64,000 nt of DNA from Jiella pacifica (GCF_010500815.1 NZ_JAAAMG010000021.1:39159-103158); one strand, 5' to 3'; positions 8,361 through 18,646 are shown, counted from the first letter of the stretch. Notes: generated by a model not told the origin, from the sequence alone. Program-made: numbers and translations.

Positions 8361-9436
8361 CAGGCGGCCTCGACCTGTTCGAGCTGCAGCTTGTCCGCAT
8401 AGGCGGAGATCTGCGCCATCGTTATGGCGCGCATGTCGGCGCCGTCCCGATGGGCGCGATACCAGTCGGCGGTAAAGGCGAGGGTCTGTTCGAGCGACAA
8501 CAGCGGGCGCCAGCCGAGGGTCTCGGCGGCGAGCTTCGAGGACAGGCGAAGATGCTGCGCCTCGGGCGGATTGATGCCGGCAGCGGGCAGCCAGGGCAGG
8601 GGAAGATCGAAGGCCTGGCCGAGCGTCTCGGCGACCTTGGCGACGCTGGCGAACTGCGCCGGGTCGGGGCCGAAGTTCAGCGCCGCAGGCACGGTTCCCG
8701 GCCGCGTTGTCAGGGCCTCGGCGAGCGCGAGATAGCCGGCCAGCGGCTCGACCACGTGCTGCCAGGGGCGGATGGCCATCGGCGAGCGCAGCCGCAAGGG
8801 CTCGCCCTTGGCCATCGCCCGGACGAAGTCGGGGATCAGCCGGTCCGCGGCCCAGTCGCCGCCGCCGACGACATTGCCGGCGCGGGCGGTGGCGATCGCC
8901 GGGCCGCCGGACGCGAAGAAGCTTGCCCTGAAGCTGTCGACGACGAGTTCCGCCGCGGCCTTGGAGGCGCTGTAGGGGTCCTTGCCGCCGAGCCGGTCGG
9001 CTTCCTCGAACGGCCTGCCTGCCTCGTCATTGGCATAGACCTTGTCGGTGGTGACGACGACGACAGCTTGAAGCGCAGAGGCGCGCCGCAGCGCCTGGAG
9101 GAGGTTCACTGTCCCCATGACGTTGGTCGAGAAGGTCGCGACCGGATCGTCGTAGGAGCGGCGCACCAGCGCCTCGGCGGCGAGATGGAAGACGATCTCC
9201 GGCTGCGCCATGGCGACGAGCCGTTCCATCGCGCCGAGATTGCGGATGTCGCCGATGTGGTGGGTCTGGCCCTCGAAGGGCGCCAGCATCCGGTGGAGCG
9301 AGGGATTGGTGTCGGGCTGAAGGCCGACGGCGGTGACACGCGCGCCGAGCCGCTCCAGCCAGAGGCTGAGCCAGGCGCCCTTGAAGCCGGTCTGGCCGGT
9401 GAGGAGGACGCGGCGTCCCTGCCAGAAGCCGCTCAC
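8360..9436 (-). CDS. rfbG: CDP-glucose 4,6-dehydratase
   Basis: A 358-residue extended SDR that removes water from CDP-glucose to give CDP-4-keto-6-deoxyglucose. The N-terminus is VSGFWQGRRVLLTGQTGFKG with the NAD motif TGxTGFKG. VVTTDKVY and PYSASKAAAELV hold the catalytic Thr and YxxxK region. The start is a GTG at 9436 that overlaps the rfbF stop (GTGA); it gives exactly the family length, and the longer upstream frame only antisenses rfbF codons. The strict rfbF-rfbG coupling is typical for CDP-deoxysugar pathways. Confidence 0.93.
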   Translation of the reverse strand: MSGFWQGRRVLLTGQTGFKGAWLSLWLERLGARVTAVGLQPDTNPSLHRMLAPFEGQTHHIGDIRNLGAMERLVAMAQPEIVFHLAAEALVRRSYDDPVATFSTNVMGTVNLLQALRRASALQAVVVVTTDKVYANDEAGRPFEEADRLGGKDPYSASKAAAELVVDSFRASFFASGGPAIATARAGNVVGGGDWAADRLIPDFVRAMAKGEPLRLRSPMAIRPWQHVVEPLAGYLALAEALTTRPGTVPAALNFGPDPAQFASVAKVAETLGQAFDLPLPWLPAAGINPPEAQHLRLSSKLAAETLGWRPLLSLEQTLAFTADWYRAHRDGADMRAITMAQISAYADKLQLEQVEAA

Positions 9437-10206
9437 GACCAGAGCCTCCACGGTGCGCGGCCCGATCGCCAGAGTTCCTCCAGATGATCGCGCTCGCGCA
9501 GCGTGTCCATCGGCTGCCAGAAGCCGTCGTGACGATAGGCGGCGAGTTCGCCTTTGGCGACGAGCTGCTCGAGCGGCCAGCCTTCGAAGGATGTCCGGTC
9601 GCCGTCGATCAGATCGAGGACGGAGGTTTCGAGGACGAAGAAGCCGCCATTGATGCGCTGCCGGTTGGCTTCCGGCTTTTCGACGAAGGCGGAAACCTGA
9701 TCGCCCTCGATCTCGACGGTGCCGAAGCGCCCCGGAGGGGCGATGGCGCACATCGTCGCCTGCAGCCCGTGCGACTTGTGGAAGGCGACCTCGGCCGCGA
9801 CGTCGACGTCGGCGACGCCGTCGCCATAGGTCATCAGGAAGGGCTCGTCATCGTTCAGGAACGGCCTGATCCGCTTCAGCCGGCCGCCGGTCATGGTATC
9901 AAGCCCGGTATCGACGACGGTGACCTTCCAGTTCGGCCGCTTCGAGTGGTGATACTGGATGGTGTTCTTGCCGAGGTCGACCGTGATGTCGGAATGGTGG
10001 AGAACCAGATTGGCGAAGTATTCCTTGATCTGGTAGCTCTTGTAGCCGGCGCAGATGACGAAATCGTCGAAGCCGAAATGCGCGTAGATGCTCATGATGT
10101 GCCAGAGGATCGGCTTGTCGCCGATCTCGACGAGCGGCTTCGGCCGCATCGTCGTCTCTTCGCTGAGCCGCGAGCCGCGCCCGCCGGCAAGAATGACGAC
10201 CTTCAT
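9433..10206 (-). CDS. rfbF: glucose-1-phosphate cytidylyltransferase
   Basis: A 257-residue nucleotidyltransferase that makes CDP-glucose from CTP and glucose 1-phosphate. The signature VILAGGRGSRLSEET is at the N-terminus, followed by MRPKPLVEIGDKPILWHIM, YGDGVADVD for metal and sugar binding, and a GGFFVLE strand. The length matches the family. It is the first gene of the leftward CDP-sugar block. The 145 bp between it and the TPR gene end have no obvious gene and could hold its promoter. Confidence 0.95.
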   Translation of the reverse strand: MKVVILAGGRGSRLSEETTMRPKPLVEIGDKPILWHIMSIYAHFGFDDFVICAGYKSYQIKEYFANLVLHHSDITVDLGKNTIQYHHSKRPNWKVTVVDTGLDTMTGGRLKRIRPFLNDDEPFLMTYGDGVADVDVAAEVAFHKSHGLQATMCAIAPPGRFGTVEIEGDQVSAFVEKPEANRQRINGGFFVLETSVLDLIDGDRTSFEGWPLEQLVAKGELAAYRHDGFWQPMDTLRERDHLEELWRSGRAPWRLWS

Positions 10207-10351
10207 GCGGCGACTCCGGATTGGTGGGCGGGCCAGTAAGACTTGATGACGTTTTCCGGCGTCGAATATCTCATTGCGGAATCGGTCGGCTCTGCTTTTC
10301 GTTGGCGACGAAGTAACGCGAAAGCACTTGTGCGAGCCTGAAGCAAAGCCG

Positions 10352-12388
10352 CTAGCCTGCCGCCGCGCCGTCGATCCGAACCACCGCCGGCGCTTCGCCG
10401 TCGAGCCAGCGTCGGTGGACGGCGCGGTAGGCGGCTTCGAGATCGCGGGTATAGGCGCGGCTGTCGAACAGCGGAGCGCCGGCGCGGGTGGACACGAGCT
10501 TGTGCCTCAGCGCGCCGAGCCGCCCCGGATCGCGGGCGAGGGCGAGGGCGAGGGCCTCGTAGGCCTCGTCCGATTGCGTGACCAGTTCCGGCAGGCCGGC
10601 CGCCGTCAGGACGCTCGCCGCCACCCTTGCGGCGAACTGCTCGCCGATCCGCGTGACCAACGGCAGACCCGCCCAGAGCGCGTCGCTCGCCGTCGTATGG
10701 GCGTTGCAGGCGAAGGTGTCGAGGAAGAGGTCGGCGTGGCGGTGGCGGGCGAGGTGCAGGAGATGGGGGAGGGCCGGCGCGAAGACGAGCCGGGCGGGGT
10801 CGATGCCGTGTGCCACGGCAGCCTTCTTCAGGTTCGCTTCGGCCGGACCGTTGGAGCGGAACAGCCAGAGCACGCTGCCTTCGACGGCCGAAAGCAGCCG
10901 CATCCAGATGGCGAAGTCGCGCGGCTGGATCTTGTAGGTGGCGTTGAAGGCGGCGAAAACGAAGCCATCATTCGGAAGCCCATGGTCGCTGCGGCTCGAC
11001 GGATCGGCCGGAACGATGCGGCTGTCGTCGGTCGGTTGATAGCTGTGCGGCAGATAGACGATCTTCTCGGAATAGTGGGCTTGGTGGCTGTCCGGGATCA
11101 ACACGGGATCGGCGACGAGATAGTCGATGAAGGGCGCGCCCATCGTGCCCGGAAAGCCGAGATAGTTGATCTGCACGGGCGCTGCCCGGCTGGCGAAGAT
11201 CTCCGGCCTGGCGTTCTTGGTGTAGCCCTTGAGATCGACGGCGATGTCGAGCCCGTCTTCGCGCGCCAGTTTCGCGATCTCGGCGTCGGAAAGCCGGTGG
11301 ACGTCGCGGTAGCGGGTGGAAGTTTGCGCCAGCCGCGCGGTGATCGCGCCGCCTTCCTTGCCGCCGAAGGAATAGAGATTGATCTCGAAGGCGTTGCGGT
11401 CGTGATGTTCGAACACCCGCGAGATCAGATAGATGGTCGCGTGGTTGTGAAAGTCGGCGGAGAAATAGCCGATGCGGATCGGCCCGTCGCGTCGGGTCGT
11501 GCGCGGCAGGGCAGGGGCCGTCGGGAACCGCCGCGCCCAGGCGTGCGAACGCTCAAGGCCGCGGGCCGGGCAATCGTCGAGCGCGAGCAGGGCGAAGGGC
11601 TCGACCGGCGACCCCTCGATGCCGAGCGCCTCGATCCCTTCCAGATGGGGACGGGCGGCGTCGAAGTCGCAGAAATGGCCGAGCTGGTGGAGGAGGAGCG
11701 CGCGCGCCCGGTCTTGCGACGGATCGATCGCAAGGGCCTTGCCCGCCTCCTCGACCGCCTCGGCGCCCCGACCGAGCTCCTGAAGCGTCGCCGCCATGAG
11801 GAACCGCGGCTCAGCGTCAGACGGCCGCGCGCGGGCCAGTTCATGATAGACCGCGAGCGCCTCCTCCCGCCGGGCACTCTGGCGCAGGAGATTGGCGAGA
11901 TTGAACTTGATGTTGCCGTTGTCCGGGGAAAGCTGCGCCGCCGCCGTGTAGCATTGCAACGCCTCGGCGACGCGTCCCTGGACCTTCAGCGCGACGCCGA
12001 GATTGCTCATGGCATCGAGGTTCTGCGGATGGATCGCGAGCGCCCGGCGGAAGCTCGCCTCGGCGCCCGGCGCGTCGCGCAGGGCGAGCTGCGCGGCGCC
12101 GAGGATGTTGAAGAGTGTGAAGGAGCGCGGGAAGCTCGCCGCCAGGGCCGTAGCGGCGTCAATGACCAGGGCGTGGTCGTTGCGGTTATAGGCCGCCTCG
12201 AGCGTCTGCAGCTTGGCGACCGGCGGATCGCCGATGCGCTGGAGCAGCGATTGCAGAGCGGCGGCGACGCGCCGATTTTGCGGGAATTGGCCGAGAAGCT
12301 GCGAATAGACGTCCGCCGCGGCGTCCAGCTCGCCCTTCTTTTCGAACTTGCGGGCCTTGCCGACCGCCTTCTCCAGCTGCAGTCCCAT
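10352..12388 (-). CDS. TPR-repeat SPINDLY/O-GlcNAc transferase-like glycosyltransferase (GT41)
   Basis: A 678-residue protein. The first 270 or so residues are tetratricopeptide repeats (for example NLGVALKVQGRVAEALQCY). The rest matches bacterial homologues of O-GlcNAc transferase: a RIGYFSADFHNHAT start, DLKGYTKNARPEIFASR, INYLGFPGTMG, YLPHSYQPTDD and CNAHTTASDALWAGLP. In bacteria such proteins modify proteins or take part in surface glycan assembly. It lies upstream of the rfbF block on the same strand. The acceptor is unknown; a flagellar or surface protein is one possibility. Confidence 0.85.
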   Translation of the reverse strand: MGLQLEKAVGKARKFEKKGELDAAADVYSQLLGQFPQNRRVAAALQSLLQRIGDPPVAKLQTLEAAYNRNDHALVIDAATALAASFPRSFTLFNILGAAQLALRDAPGAEASFRRALAIHPQNLDAMSNLGVALKVQGRVAEALQCYTAAAQLSPDNGNIKFNLANLLRQSARREEALAVYHELARARPSDAEPRFLMAATLQELGRGAEAVEEAGKALAIDPSQDRARALLLHQLGHFCDFDAARPHLEGIEALGIEGSPVEPFALLALDDCPARGLERSHAWARRFPTAPALPRTTRRDGPIRIGYFSADFHNHATIYLISRVFEHHDRNAFEINLYSFGGKEGGAITARLAQTSTRYRDVHRLSDAEIAKLAREDGLDIAVDLKGYTKNARPEIFASRAAPVQINYLGFPGTMGAPFIDYLVADPVLIPDSHQAHYSEKIVYLPHSYQPTDDSRIVPADPSSRSDHGLPNDGFVFAAFNATYKIQPRDFAIWMRLLSAVEGSVLWLFRSNGPAEANLKKAAVAHGIDPARLVFAPALPHLLHLARHRHADLFLDTFACNAHTTASDALWAGLPLVTRIGEQFAARVAASVLTAAGLPELVTQSDEAYEALALALARDPGRLGALRHKLVSTRAGAPLFDSRAYTRDLEAAYRAVHRRWLDGEAPAVVRIDGAAAG

Positions 12389-12593
12389 CGCTTCCAGATC
12401 GCTGTTTCACGGGAAGCGGCAGAATGACCGACGGAGCTTGTCTCCGTCTGACGTCACCGAAGAAGGAGGGGAATGTCGAGGCGCGCCTTGCCGGATCGAC
12501 GCGATCATGCCGCGCGCCTGCTGTCGCTGGGGGAGGCGATTGGGGCGCGGTGATCGGCGGCCGGCTGGCCGTATCGATCGCCGCGCTCGATCG

Positions 12594-13511
12594 TTAGTGC
12601 CCCCAGCGCATTGCGACGGGCTCGAGCGGCCGCAAATGGTCGAGGAGTTCGGCACGGGTTTCGGGGGAAAGCGGCGGCACGGGATGACGGCTGAACTCCG
12701 AGGCGAAGACCTTGCCTTCGACCATCGCCGCCTTGGCGGCGCGAAAGCCGCACTGGCGGTTCTCGTGATTGACCGCCGGCAGAAGCCGCTGATAGCCGGC
12801 CGCCGCCGCGGGTCGGTCGCCGTTCAGATGGTCGAGCACCACCGAACGAATATGCTCGGTGATCATCGCCGAGCACATCGTGCCGCGGGCACCCGCGTCG
12901 AGATCGGCGAGCATGGTGATGCCTTCCTCGCCGTCGAAGGGCGCCTCGATCGCTTCGCCGCCTTCGGCGATCAGCCGGCGAAGCTTGGCTGCGGCGCCCG
13001 CGCATTCGATCTTGAAGAGCTTCACCATCTCGATCTCGCGGGCCATCCGGACGAGCAGCGGCACCGGCAGCTCGACGCCCGACAATGGCGCGTCCTGGAT
13101 CATGATGGGAATTCCCACCTCACCGACCCGCGCCACCTGCTCGAAGGTCTGCTCGGGCGTGCCCTTGAGCAGCGCACCGTGGTAGGGCGGCATCATCATC
13201 ACCGCGCTTGCGCCGAGGTCCTTGGCGAGCCGGGCGCGAGCGACGGCGATCTGCGTCGCATAGTGCGAGATCGTCACGATCACCGGCACCCTGCCTGCAA
13301 TGTGTTCGAGGCAGAGCCGCGTCAGCGTCTCGCGCTCGTCGTCGGCGATGAGGAACTGCTCGGAGAAGTTGGCGAGGATGCAGATGCCGTCGGCGCCCTG
13401 GTCGGCGATGCAGTCGAGCACCCGCCGCATGCCGGGAAGATCGAGGGTCCCATCGTCGTTGAAGGGTGTCGGAGCGACCGGCCAGGCGCCGGTGTAGGAC
13501 ATGGAAGTCAT
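12594..13511 (-). CDS. dihydrodipicolinate synthase family protein
   Basis: A 305-residue member of the DapA/NAL aldolase-lyase superfamily. It begins YTGAWPVAPTPFNDDGTLD, a hallmark opening, and has the MMMPPY strand and a Lys in MVKLFKIE at the expected Schiff-base position. The ATG at 13511 is chosen because the frame upstream has no family similarity. The usual G-TTGE loop is replaced by ILANFSEQF, so it is probably not the lysine-pathway DapA but a sugar-acid or keto-acid lyase. Nothing around it names the substrate. Confidence 0.75.
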   Translation of the reverse strand: MTSMSYTGAWPVAPTPFNDDGTLDLPGMRRVLDCIADQGADGICILANFSEQFLIADDERETLTRLCLEHIAGRVPVIVTISHYATQIAVARARLAKDLGASAVMMMPPYHGALLKGTPEQTFEQVARVGEVGIPIMIQDAPLSGVELPVPLLVRMAREIEMVKLFKIECAGAAAKLRRLIAEGGEAIEAPFDGEEGITMLADLDAGARGTMCSAMITEHIRSVVLDHLNGDRPAAAAGYQRLLPAVNHENRQCGFRAAKAAMVEGKVFASEFSRHPVPPLSPETRAELLDHLRPLEPVAMRWGH

Positions 13512-13924
13512 GGTCGAACGGGGCTCGTCGTGGCGGGGTGGAAGCGGCAAGGGTTGAAAAAGCCCAGGCATCGACCGCCGAAAGCATCTGCTGCGGGCGA
13601 CGTTTGCCGTTCTATTCCCTGCCCATGCGAAGCTCAAGCCGGATGCTGATCGCCACCACCGGAGGAGCGTTCGCCCGTCGAACGGGATCGCGATTTTTCC
13701 GAAACGAGATCGCAGGCCCGGCGATGATCACGAGCCGGAAGTCAGGGATTGCCTATCGCCGGTCGGCTTGTGCGCTCGCACTGCTTCCAGGCGCGCGACA
13801 GTGCTGATTGCGGCGCTTCAAGAAAAAACTTCCGATTTCAACCGCTTCCAGAGGGCGTTTAGGAGTTTTTCAATTTTATGTAGCTGAATGAGAACAACAC
13901 TGCAATGTGAATGGGCCCGTCGGC
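13512..13924. other. intergenic stretch without a recognised gene
   Basis: About 410 bp between the divergently transcribed DapA-family gene and the HD-GYP response regulator. The part from 13820 to 13890 is A+T-richer than its surroundings, as expected for promoter DNA. Short frames on either strand show no family motif or ribosome site. Confidence 0.5.
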
Positions 13925-14977
13925 ATGCGCGTGATGGTCATCGATGACAGCAGATCGAGCGCCGCTGCCATCGCCAACAAGATAGACGAAATTCCCGGAC
14001 TCTCGTCGGCAGTCTGCCTCGATCCGGAGGTCGCGTTGCGCGAGTGCGAGCACGATCAGTTCGATCTCGTTCTCGTCGATTACATCATGCCGAAACTTGA
14101 CGGCGTGGAGGTGTTGAAGACGCTTCGCAGCCTCGAGGCCTACCGGCTCGTTCCGATTATCATGATCGCCTCGACGATCGGCAGGGACGTGAAGCTTCAG
14201 GCCATTCAGGCTGGCGCGACCGATTTCCTCAGCAAGCCCGTCGACTGGGTGGAACTGCAGGCGCGCGTAAGGAATCTCGTCGCTCTCCGGCAAGCCCAGA
14301 TCGAACTCGCCGACCGGGCCCGACAACTGTGTGCCGAAGTTGCGACGGCGACGGCCAGACTCGTGGCGCGTGAGGAGGAAATCATCTGGCGCCTGGCGCG
14401 GGCGATCGAATTTCGCGACGGCACGACCGGTGAGCACGTCTCGCGTGTTGCCGCGATCTGCCGTCTCATTTCCGACCAGATGGGGCTGGGGCCCGAACGC
14501 GGCCGGATACTCTATCTCGCGGCGCCGCTCCACGACATCGGCAAGATCGGCATCTCCGATACGGTTCTGCAGAAGCCCGGCCGGCTGACGCCCGAGGAGA
14601 TGAACCTCATGCGCCGCCATGTCGAGTTCGGGGCGCAGATCCTCGGCGACGCCACGACGGAGGTGGTGCGTGTCGCCGCCTCCGTGGCCGCGACTCATCA
14701 CGAGAAGTGGGACGGCAGCGGCTATCCGGCGGGCCTGTCGGGCGACGCCATCCCCCTCGAAGGGCGGATCACCGCCATCGCCGACGTCTTCGATGCGCTC
14801 TGTTCCGAGCGCCCCTACAAGGCTGCCTGGCCGATCGAGAAAGCCTTCGCGGAGATCGTCTCCTGCAGCGGCAGCCATTTCGATCCCGCCTGCGTCGACG
14901 CCTTCGTCGCCTGCTGGCCGCAGATCCGCTCTCTCATGGGATCGGTCGCAGCCTGCGAGGCGACGGCGGCGGCTTAA
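13925..14977 (+). CDS. response regulator with HD-GYP domain (RpfG-like c-di-GMP phosphodiesterase)
   Basis: A 350-residue protein: receiver domain (residues 1-120, phospho-acceptor Asp in LVLVDYIMP near residue 52, conserved Lys in SKPVDW), a linker, then an HD-GYP domain. The metal-binding HD pair is in APLHDIGKIG and the GYP motif in HHEKWDGSGYP; both are intact, so c-di-GMP hydrolysis is expected. The ATG at 13925 puts the first strand at residue 2; a GTG at 13907 is an alternative. It sits upstream of a chemotaxis operon on the same strand, which suggests a link between motility and c-di-GMP. Confidence 0.88.
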   Translation: MRVMVIDDSRSSAAAIANKIDEIPGLSSAVCLDPEVALRECEHDQFDLVLVDYIMPKLDGVEVLKTLRSLEAYRLVPIIMIASTIGRDVKLQAIQAGATDFLSKPVDWVELQARVRNLVALRQAQIELADRARQLCAEVATATARLVAREEEIIWRLARAIEFRDGTTGEHVSRVAAICRLISDQMGLGPERGRILYLAAPLHDIGKIGISDTVLQKPGRLTPEEMNLMRRHVEFGAQILGDATTEVVRVAASVAATHHEKWDGSGYPAGLSGDAIPLEGRITAIADVFDALCSERPYKAAWPIEKAFAEIVSCSGSHFDPACVDAFVACWPQIRSLMGSVAACEATAAA

Positions 14978-15198
14978 TGGCGTCGGCAAGCCCACGCCGA
15001 TCAACCTGAAACTGCAATTCCTCTCGACTGTCGGCAACGGTTTCTGCCGTTACTGCAGCATGTCGTCGATATTCCGCTCGTTACCGTCGACAGCTGCCTG
15101 AATAGCTGAGGCGAGGATCGTGCGTATGCAATGACGCCGTTGAGCACTTAGTCGGCGCAGAAGTTTCGGCGGTTTCACATGTCCGCCGTTAGGGGAAT

Positions 15199-15227
15199 CT
15201 TGAAACTCTCCTCGTACCTCTCGAATA
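15199..15227 (+). promoter_or_regulatory. possible promoter of the chemotaxis operon
   Basis: TTGAAA is followed after 17 bp by GAATAC, 20 bp before the STAS gene start. The first hexamer matches the vegetative -35 well and the second is poor, so this is only a candidate. It lies at the right place for the whole che operon. Confidence 0.25.
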
Positions 15228-15246
15228 CAACGATGGAACGAGTAAC

Positions 15247-15573
15247 ATGAGCCGAGCCGGTCAAGTCGAAATCGAAAGTCCAACTGACGAATCTCGCGTT
15301 TTCGAGCTCGCCGGCGACTGCAATATTCGCAACGTTGCCGAAGTCGCTGCAGCATTTCAGCAGTGCACCGGCGATCTCCTGGTCGACGCCCGGGGCCTGA
15401 CCGGCGTCGATGTCGCGGTCCTTCAGCTTCTCGTTTCGGCTCGCAAGTCCACCGCCGCCGGCGGCCGATCCATGCGGGTGGCGGCGAGCGCAGGGGGCGC
15501 TCTGGACCTTGCCGTCGAGAGGGCGGGGCTCTCACCGATGCTTCGCGACGTGCTGGTCCCCGAGCTCCCGTAG
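15247..15573 (+). CDS. STAS domain protein (chemotaxis operon)
   Basis: A 108-residue single STAS domain, the fold of anti-sigma factor antagonists. It shows FELAGDCNIRNVAEVAAAF, then DLLVDARGLTGVDVAVLQLL, the strand-helix containing the phosphorylatable site in SpoIIAA-like proteins; here Thr rather than Ser precedes GVDVAV. It opens the chemotaxis operon, as STAS genes do in a number of alphaproteobacterial che clusters. It may sense or relay a signal to CheA or another partner; none is visible here. Confidence 0.8.
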   Translation: MSRAGQVEIESPTDESRVFELAGDCNIRNVAEVAAAFQQCTGDLLVDARGLTGVDVAVLQLLVSARKSTAAGGRSMRVAASAGGALDLAVERAGLSPMLRDVLVPELP

Positions 15574-15705
15574 TCCCTCGTCTTTCCCGGATCCTGCCGA
15601 TTGGAGGCCCGGGCGGCCGCCGGCGAGCAGGAAAGGGGGTCCTCTGCGAAAGGCTGGACCGGCCGCGGAGGGAAGATTTTACGCTTTCATTCATTGGAGC
15701 TTCTC

Positions 15706-16074
15706 ATGAGCAAGACGATCTTGATGGTCGACGACTCGGCTTCGGTCCGGCAGATGGTCGGCATGACGCTCAAGCAGGCCGGCTACAGCGTCGTCGAAGC
15801 AGGCGATGGCCGCGAGGCCTTGCAAAAGGCCACGGCGAGCCGCGTCGACGCCGTCATCACCGACCTCAACATGCCGGGGATGGATGGGCTTTCGTTCATC
15901 CGGGCGTATCGGGCGACGCCGGCGAGCAGCGGCGTGCCGATCGTCTTCCTGACGACCGAATCGGACGAAGGCCTCAAGGCACAAGCCAAGCAGGCGGGCG
16001 CCACCGGCTGGATGGTGAAGCCCTTCAAGCCCGATCAGCTCCTGGCGATCATGCGCAAGGTCGTCGGCGCATGA
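15706..16074 (+). CDS. cheY: chemotaxis response regulator CheY
   Basis: A 122-residue stand-alone receiver. It starts [18 protein letters not shown], with acidic pocket D9/D10, phospho-acceptor D53 in ITDLNMPGMDG, a conserved Thr in LTTES, and Lys in MVKPFKP. It receives phosphate from CheA and acts on the flagellar switch or as a phosphate sink. The ATG at 15706 is used because the frame upstream has no family similarity. Its stop overlaps the cheA start as ATGA. Confidence 0.93.
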   Translation: MSKTILMVDDSASVRQMVGMTLKQAGYSVVEAGDGREALQKATASRVDAVITDLNMPGMDGLSFIRAYRATPASSGVPIVFLTTESDEGLKAQAKQAGATGWMVKPFKPDQLLAIMRKVVGA

Positions 16075-18149
16075 GCGACCTCGATCCCGCAGAGGTCTTC
16101 CGCCAGGAAGCCGCCGATCTCATCGAAACGCTGGAACAGGCGCTTCTCGATCTGGAAAAACGACCCGACGACGGCGAACTCGTCGGCCTTGCCTTCCGCG
16201 CCCTGCACACGCTGAAGGGCTCTGGAGCCATGTTCGGCTTCACCGCCGTCTCCGAGTTCATTCATGAATTCGAGACGGCCTTCGATCGTGTCCGCAAGGG
16301 CGAGGCTGCGGCCGATCGCCGGCTGATCGCCGCCGCCCTCGAAGCGCGGGACCATGTGGCCAGGTTGATCGACGATCCCGACGTCGACCCGGCACGCGGT
16401 CAGGCGATCCTCGCCGCGCTGAAGGTCGCCGTCAGCGGCGAGGCGCCAGCGCTCGGGGCCCCGCAGCCGGAGCCGGCGGCAGCCGTCATGGCTGCGGCTG
16501 CCGGTCCGTCGGCGGGCTGGCGCGTCCGCTTTCGTCTTCCCGCCGATGCCCTGACGCTCGGCACCAACCCGCTGCTTCTCCTCGACGAATTGCGGGCGCT
16601 CGGGCCCTGCGACGTCCTGGCCGAAGCCGCAGAGGTGCCGACGCTCGACCGGCTCGAGCCGCAGCAGTGCTATCTCGCCTGGGACGTGACGCTTCGGGCC
16701 GCAGTGCCGCAGGAAGCCGTCGACGACGTCTTCCTGTTCGTGCGCGACGACATGGATCTCCTGATCGAGCCGCTGGCGGCCCACGGGGCGCAGCAGCCGG
16801 AGCAGCCCGACGCGGCGACGGCCGCTGCGGCCGCCCTTGCTGCCGCAGCGGGCCTTCTGGACGAAGCTGTCGCGGTGACGCCGCCTGCCAAGGCGGATGC
16901 CGTGCCGGCCGGGCACCTGCCCGCGGGCCCGGCGCGCTCCTCGGCCGTCAAGGTCGAGCGCAATGCGACGTTGCGGGTTCCGGCGGAGCGGCTCGACGAG
17001 CTGATGGACCGGGTGGGTGAGCTCGTCATCGCCCAGGCCCGGCTCAGCCAGCTCGCCGAAACGATCCACGATCCTGCGCTGGTGAATGTGGCCGAAGAGA
17101 TCGAGCGGCTGACCTCCAGCCTGCGCGACACCACCATGGGCACCCGCATGGTGCCGATCGGCTCGCTGTTCGGTCGGTTCCGCCGGCTCGTCCACGACCT
17201 GTCCGAGGAACTCGGCAAGTCGATCAATTTCGTCACCGAGGGCGAGGACACCGAACTCGACAAGACGGTGATCGAGCAGCTGGCCGATCCGCTCGTCCAT
17301 CTCATCCGCAATTCGATCGATCATGGCATCGAGAATCCCGAGCGGCGCGCCGAAACCGGCAAGTCGGCGACGGGGACGCTGCGCCTGTCGGCGAGCCATC
17401 GCGGCGCCGAGGTCGCCATCACCGTGTCCGACGACGGCGCGGGATTGAACGGCGAACGCATTCGCCGGCGGGCCGAGGAAGCCGGGCTGCTCCTGCCAGG
17501 CCAGGCGATCTCCGAAGGCGAACTCAACCGGATGATCTTCCAGCCGGGCTTTTCGACGGCCGCGCAGGTGACGTCGCTGTCCGGACGCGGCGTCGGCATG
17601 GACGTCGTCAAGCGGACGATCGACGGCCTGCGCGGATCGATCGACGTCGACACCCGACCGGGCAAGGGCTCGACGATGACCTTGCGCCTGCCGCTGACGC
17701 TGGCGATCATCGACGGCCTGCTCGTGCGTGTCGGGCAGGATCGCTACACGATCCCGCTCGCCGCCGTCGAGGAGTGCCTGGAACTGCCGACGGGCGTCGA
17801 CGGCGACGCACGCGGACGCAGCTTCCTCAACCTGCGCGGCGATCTCGTGCCCTTCCTCAAGCTCAGGCAGGTCTTCAACACCGAGGGCCGGCCCGATCCG
17901 TTCCAGAAGGTCGTGGTGGTGGCCTCCGATACGACGCGCGTCGGGCTCGTGGTCGACCAGATCATCGGCAACAACCAGACCGTCATCAAGCAGCTTTCCC
18001 GGCTGCATTCCGGCCTGAAGACCTTCTCGGGCGCGACCATCCTCGGCGACGGGACGGTCGCCCTCATTCTCGACGTCATGAATCTCGTCGCCTTCGGCCA
18101 GAAGCTGGAGGAGCGCCGCCGCGCCGAAACCCTCGGACGGGCAGCATGA
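16071..18149 (+). CDS. cheA: chemotaxis histidine kinase CheA
   Basis: A 692-residue CheA. The Hpt domain holds the phosphorylated H46 in [11 protein letters not shown]. An Ala-rich linker of about 60 residues surrounds residue 260. A dimerisation domain starts at [17 protein letters not shown]. The kinase N box is [12 protein letters not shown] and the G boxes are DDGAGL and [10 protein letters not shown] CheW-like regulatory domain forms the C-terminus. It autophosphorylates and passes phosphate to CheY and CheB. It overlaps cheY and cheW by 4 bp on each side, as expected for a stoichiometric core complex. Confidence 0.95.
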   Translation: MSDLDPAEVFRQEAADLIETLEQALLDLEKRPDDGELVGLAFRALHTLKGSGAMFGFTAVSEFIHEFETAFDRVRKGEAAADRRLIAAALEARDHVARLIDDPDVDPARGQAILAALKVAVSGEAPALGAPQPEPAAAVMAAAAGPSAGWRVRFRLPADALTLGTNPLLLLDELRALGPCDVLAEAAEVPTLDRLEPQQCYLAWDVTLRAAVPQEAVDDVFLFVRDDMDLLIEPLAAHGAQQPEQPDAATAAAAALAAAAGLLDEAVAVTPPAKADAVPAGHLPAGPARSSAVKVERNATLRVPAERLDELMDRVGELVIAQARLSQLAETIHDPALVNVAEEIERLTSSLRDTTMGTRMVPIGSLFGRFRRLVHDLSEELGKSINFVTEGEDTELDKTVIEQLADPLVHLIRNSIDHGIENPERRAETGKSATGTLRLSASHRGAEVAITVSDDGAGLNGERIRRRAEEAGLLLPGQAISEGELNRMIFQPGFSTAAQVTSLSGRGVGMDVVKRTIDGLRGSIDVDTRPGKGSTMTLRLPLTLAIIDGLLVRVGQDRYTIPLAAVEECLELPTGVDGDARGRSFLNLRGDLVPFLKLRQVFNTEGRPDPFQKVVVVASDTTRVGLVVDQIIGNNQTVIKQLSRLHSGLKTFSGATILGDGTVALILDVMNLVAFGQKLEERRRAETLGRAA

Positions 18150-18646
18150 GCGACATCCAGGAGACCAAAGGCATGCATGCCCTCACCATCCGGCTCCAGG
18201 ACGAGATGTTCGCGCTCGAAGCGACGCATGTCCGCGAGATCCTCGACCCGGTCCCGATTACCCGCGTGCCGAATGCCGGCGACTTCGTCGGCGGCCTGAT
18301 CAACGTGCGCGGCAGCGTCGTACCGCTCGCCGATCTGCGGGTCAGCTTCGGCATGGACCGGCCGCCGCCGGACGCCGACACGCGGATCGTCGTCATGGAG
18401 ATCGATCTCGACGGCGAGCCGCTGGTGGCGGGCATCCTCGCCGACAAGGTCTACGACGTCACCGACATCACCGCCGCCTCGATCGAGGACGCGCCGCGGG
18501 TCGGCATGCGTTGGCCGGCCGAATTCGTCCGCGGCATCGGCCGCCGCGACGACGACTTCGTCATCATTCCCGACATGAACCGAATCATCAGGGCAGAGGG
18601 AGACAGGTCCTCGTCCCTGGCCGCGAACGAAAGGACCGATCGATGA
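18146..18646 (+). CDS. cheW: chemotaxis coupling protein CheW (first copy)
   Basis: A 166-residue CheW-like domain that bridges CheA and chemoreceptors. Typical features are [37 protein letters not shown] and the C-terminal [16 protein letters not shown]. The last 15 residues are a polar tail. The start overlaps the cheA stop and the stop overlaps the receptor start, both as ATGA. A second, divergent copy lies at 23020. Confidence 0.92.
   Translation: MSDIQETKGMHALTIRLQDEMFALEATHVREILDPVPITRVPNAGDFVGGLINVRGSVVPLADLRVSFGMDRPPPDADTRIVVMEIDLDGEPLVAGILADKVYDVTDITAASIEDAPRVGMRWPAEFVRGIGRRDDDFVIIPDMNRIIRAEGDRSSSLAANERTDR

Noticed and set aside
12594..13511. Lysine-pathway dihydrodipicolinate synthase DapA
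   Set aside because: The conserved TTGE loop is replaced and no lysine genes are nearby; only superfamily membership is supported.
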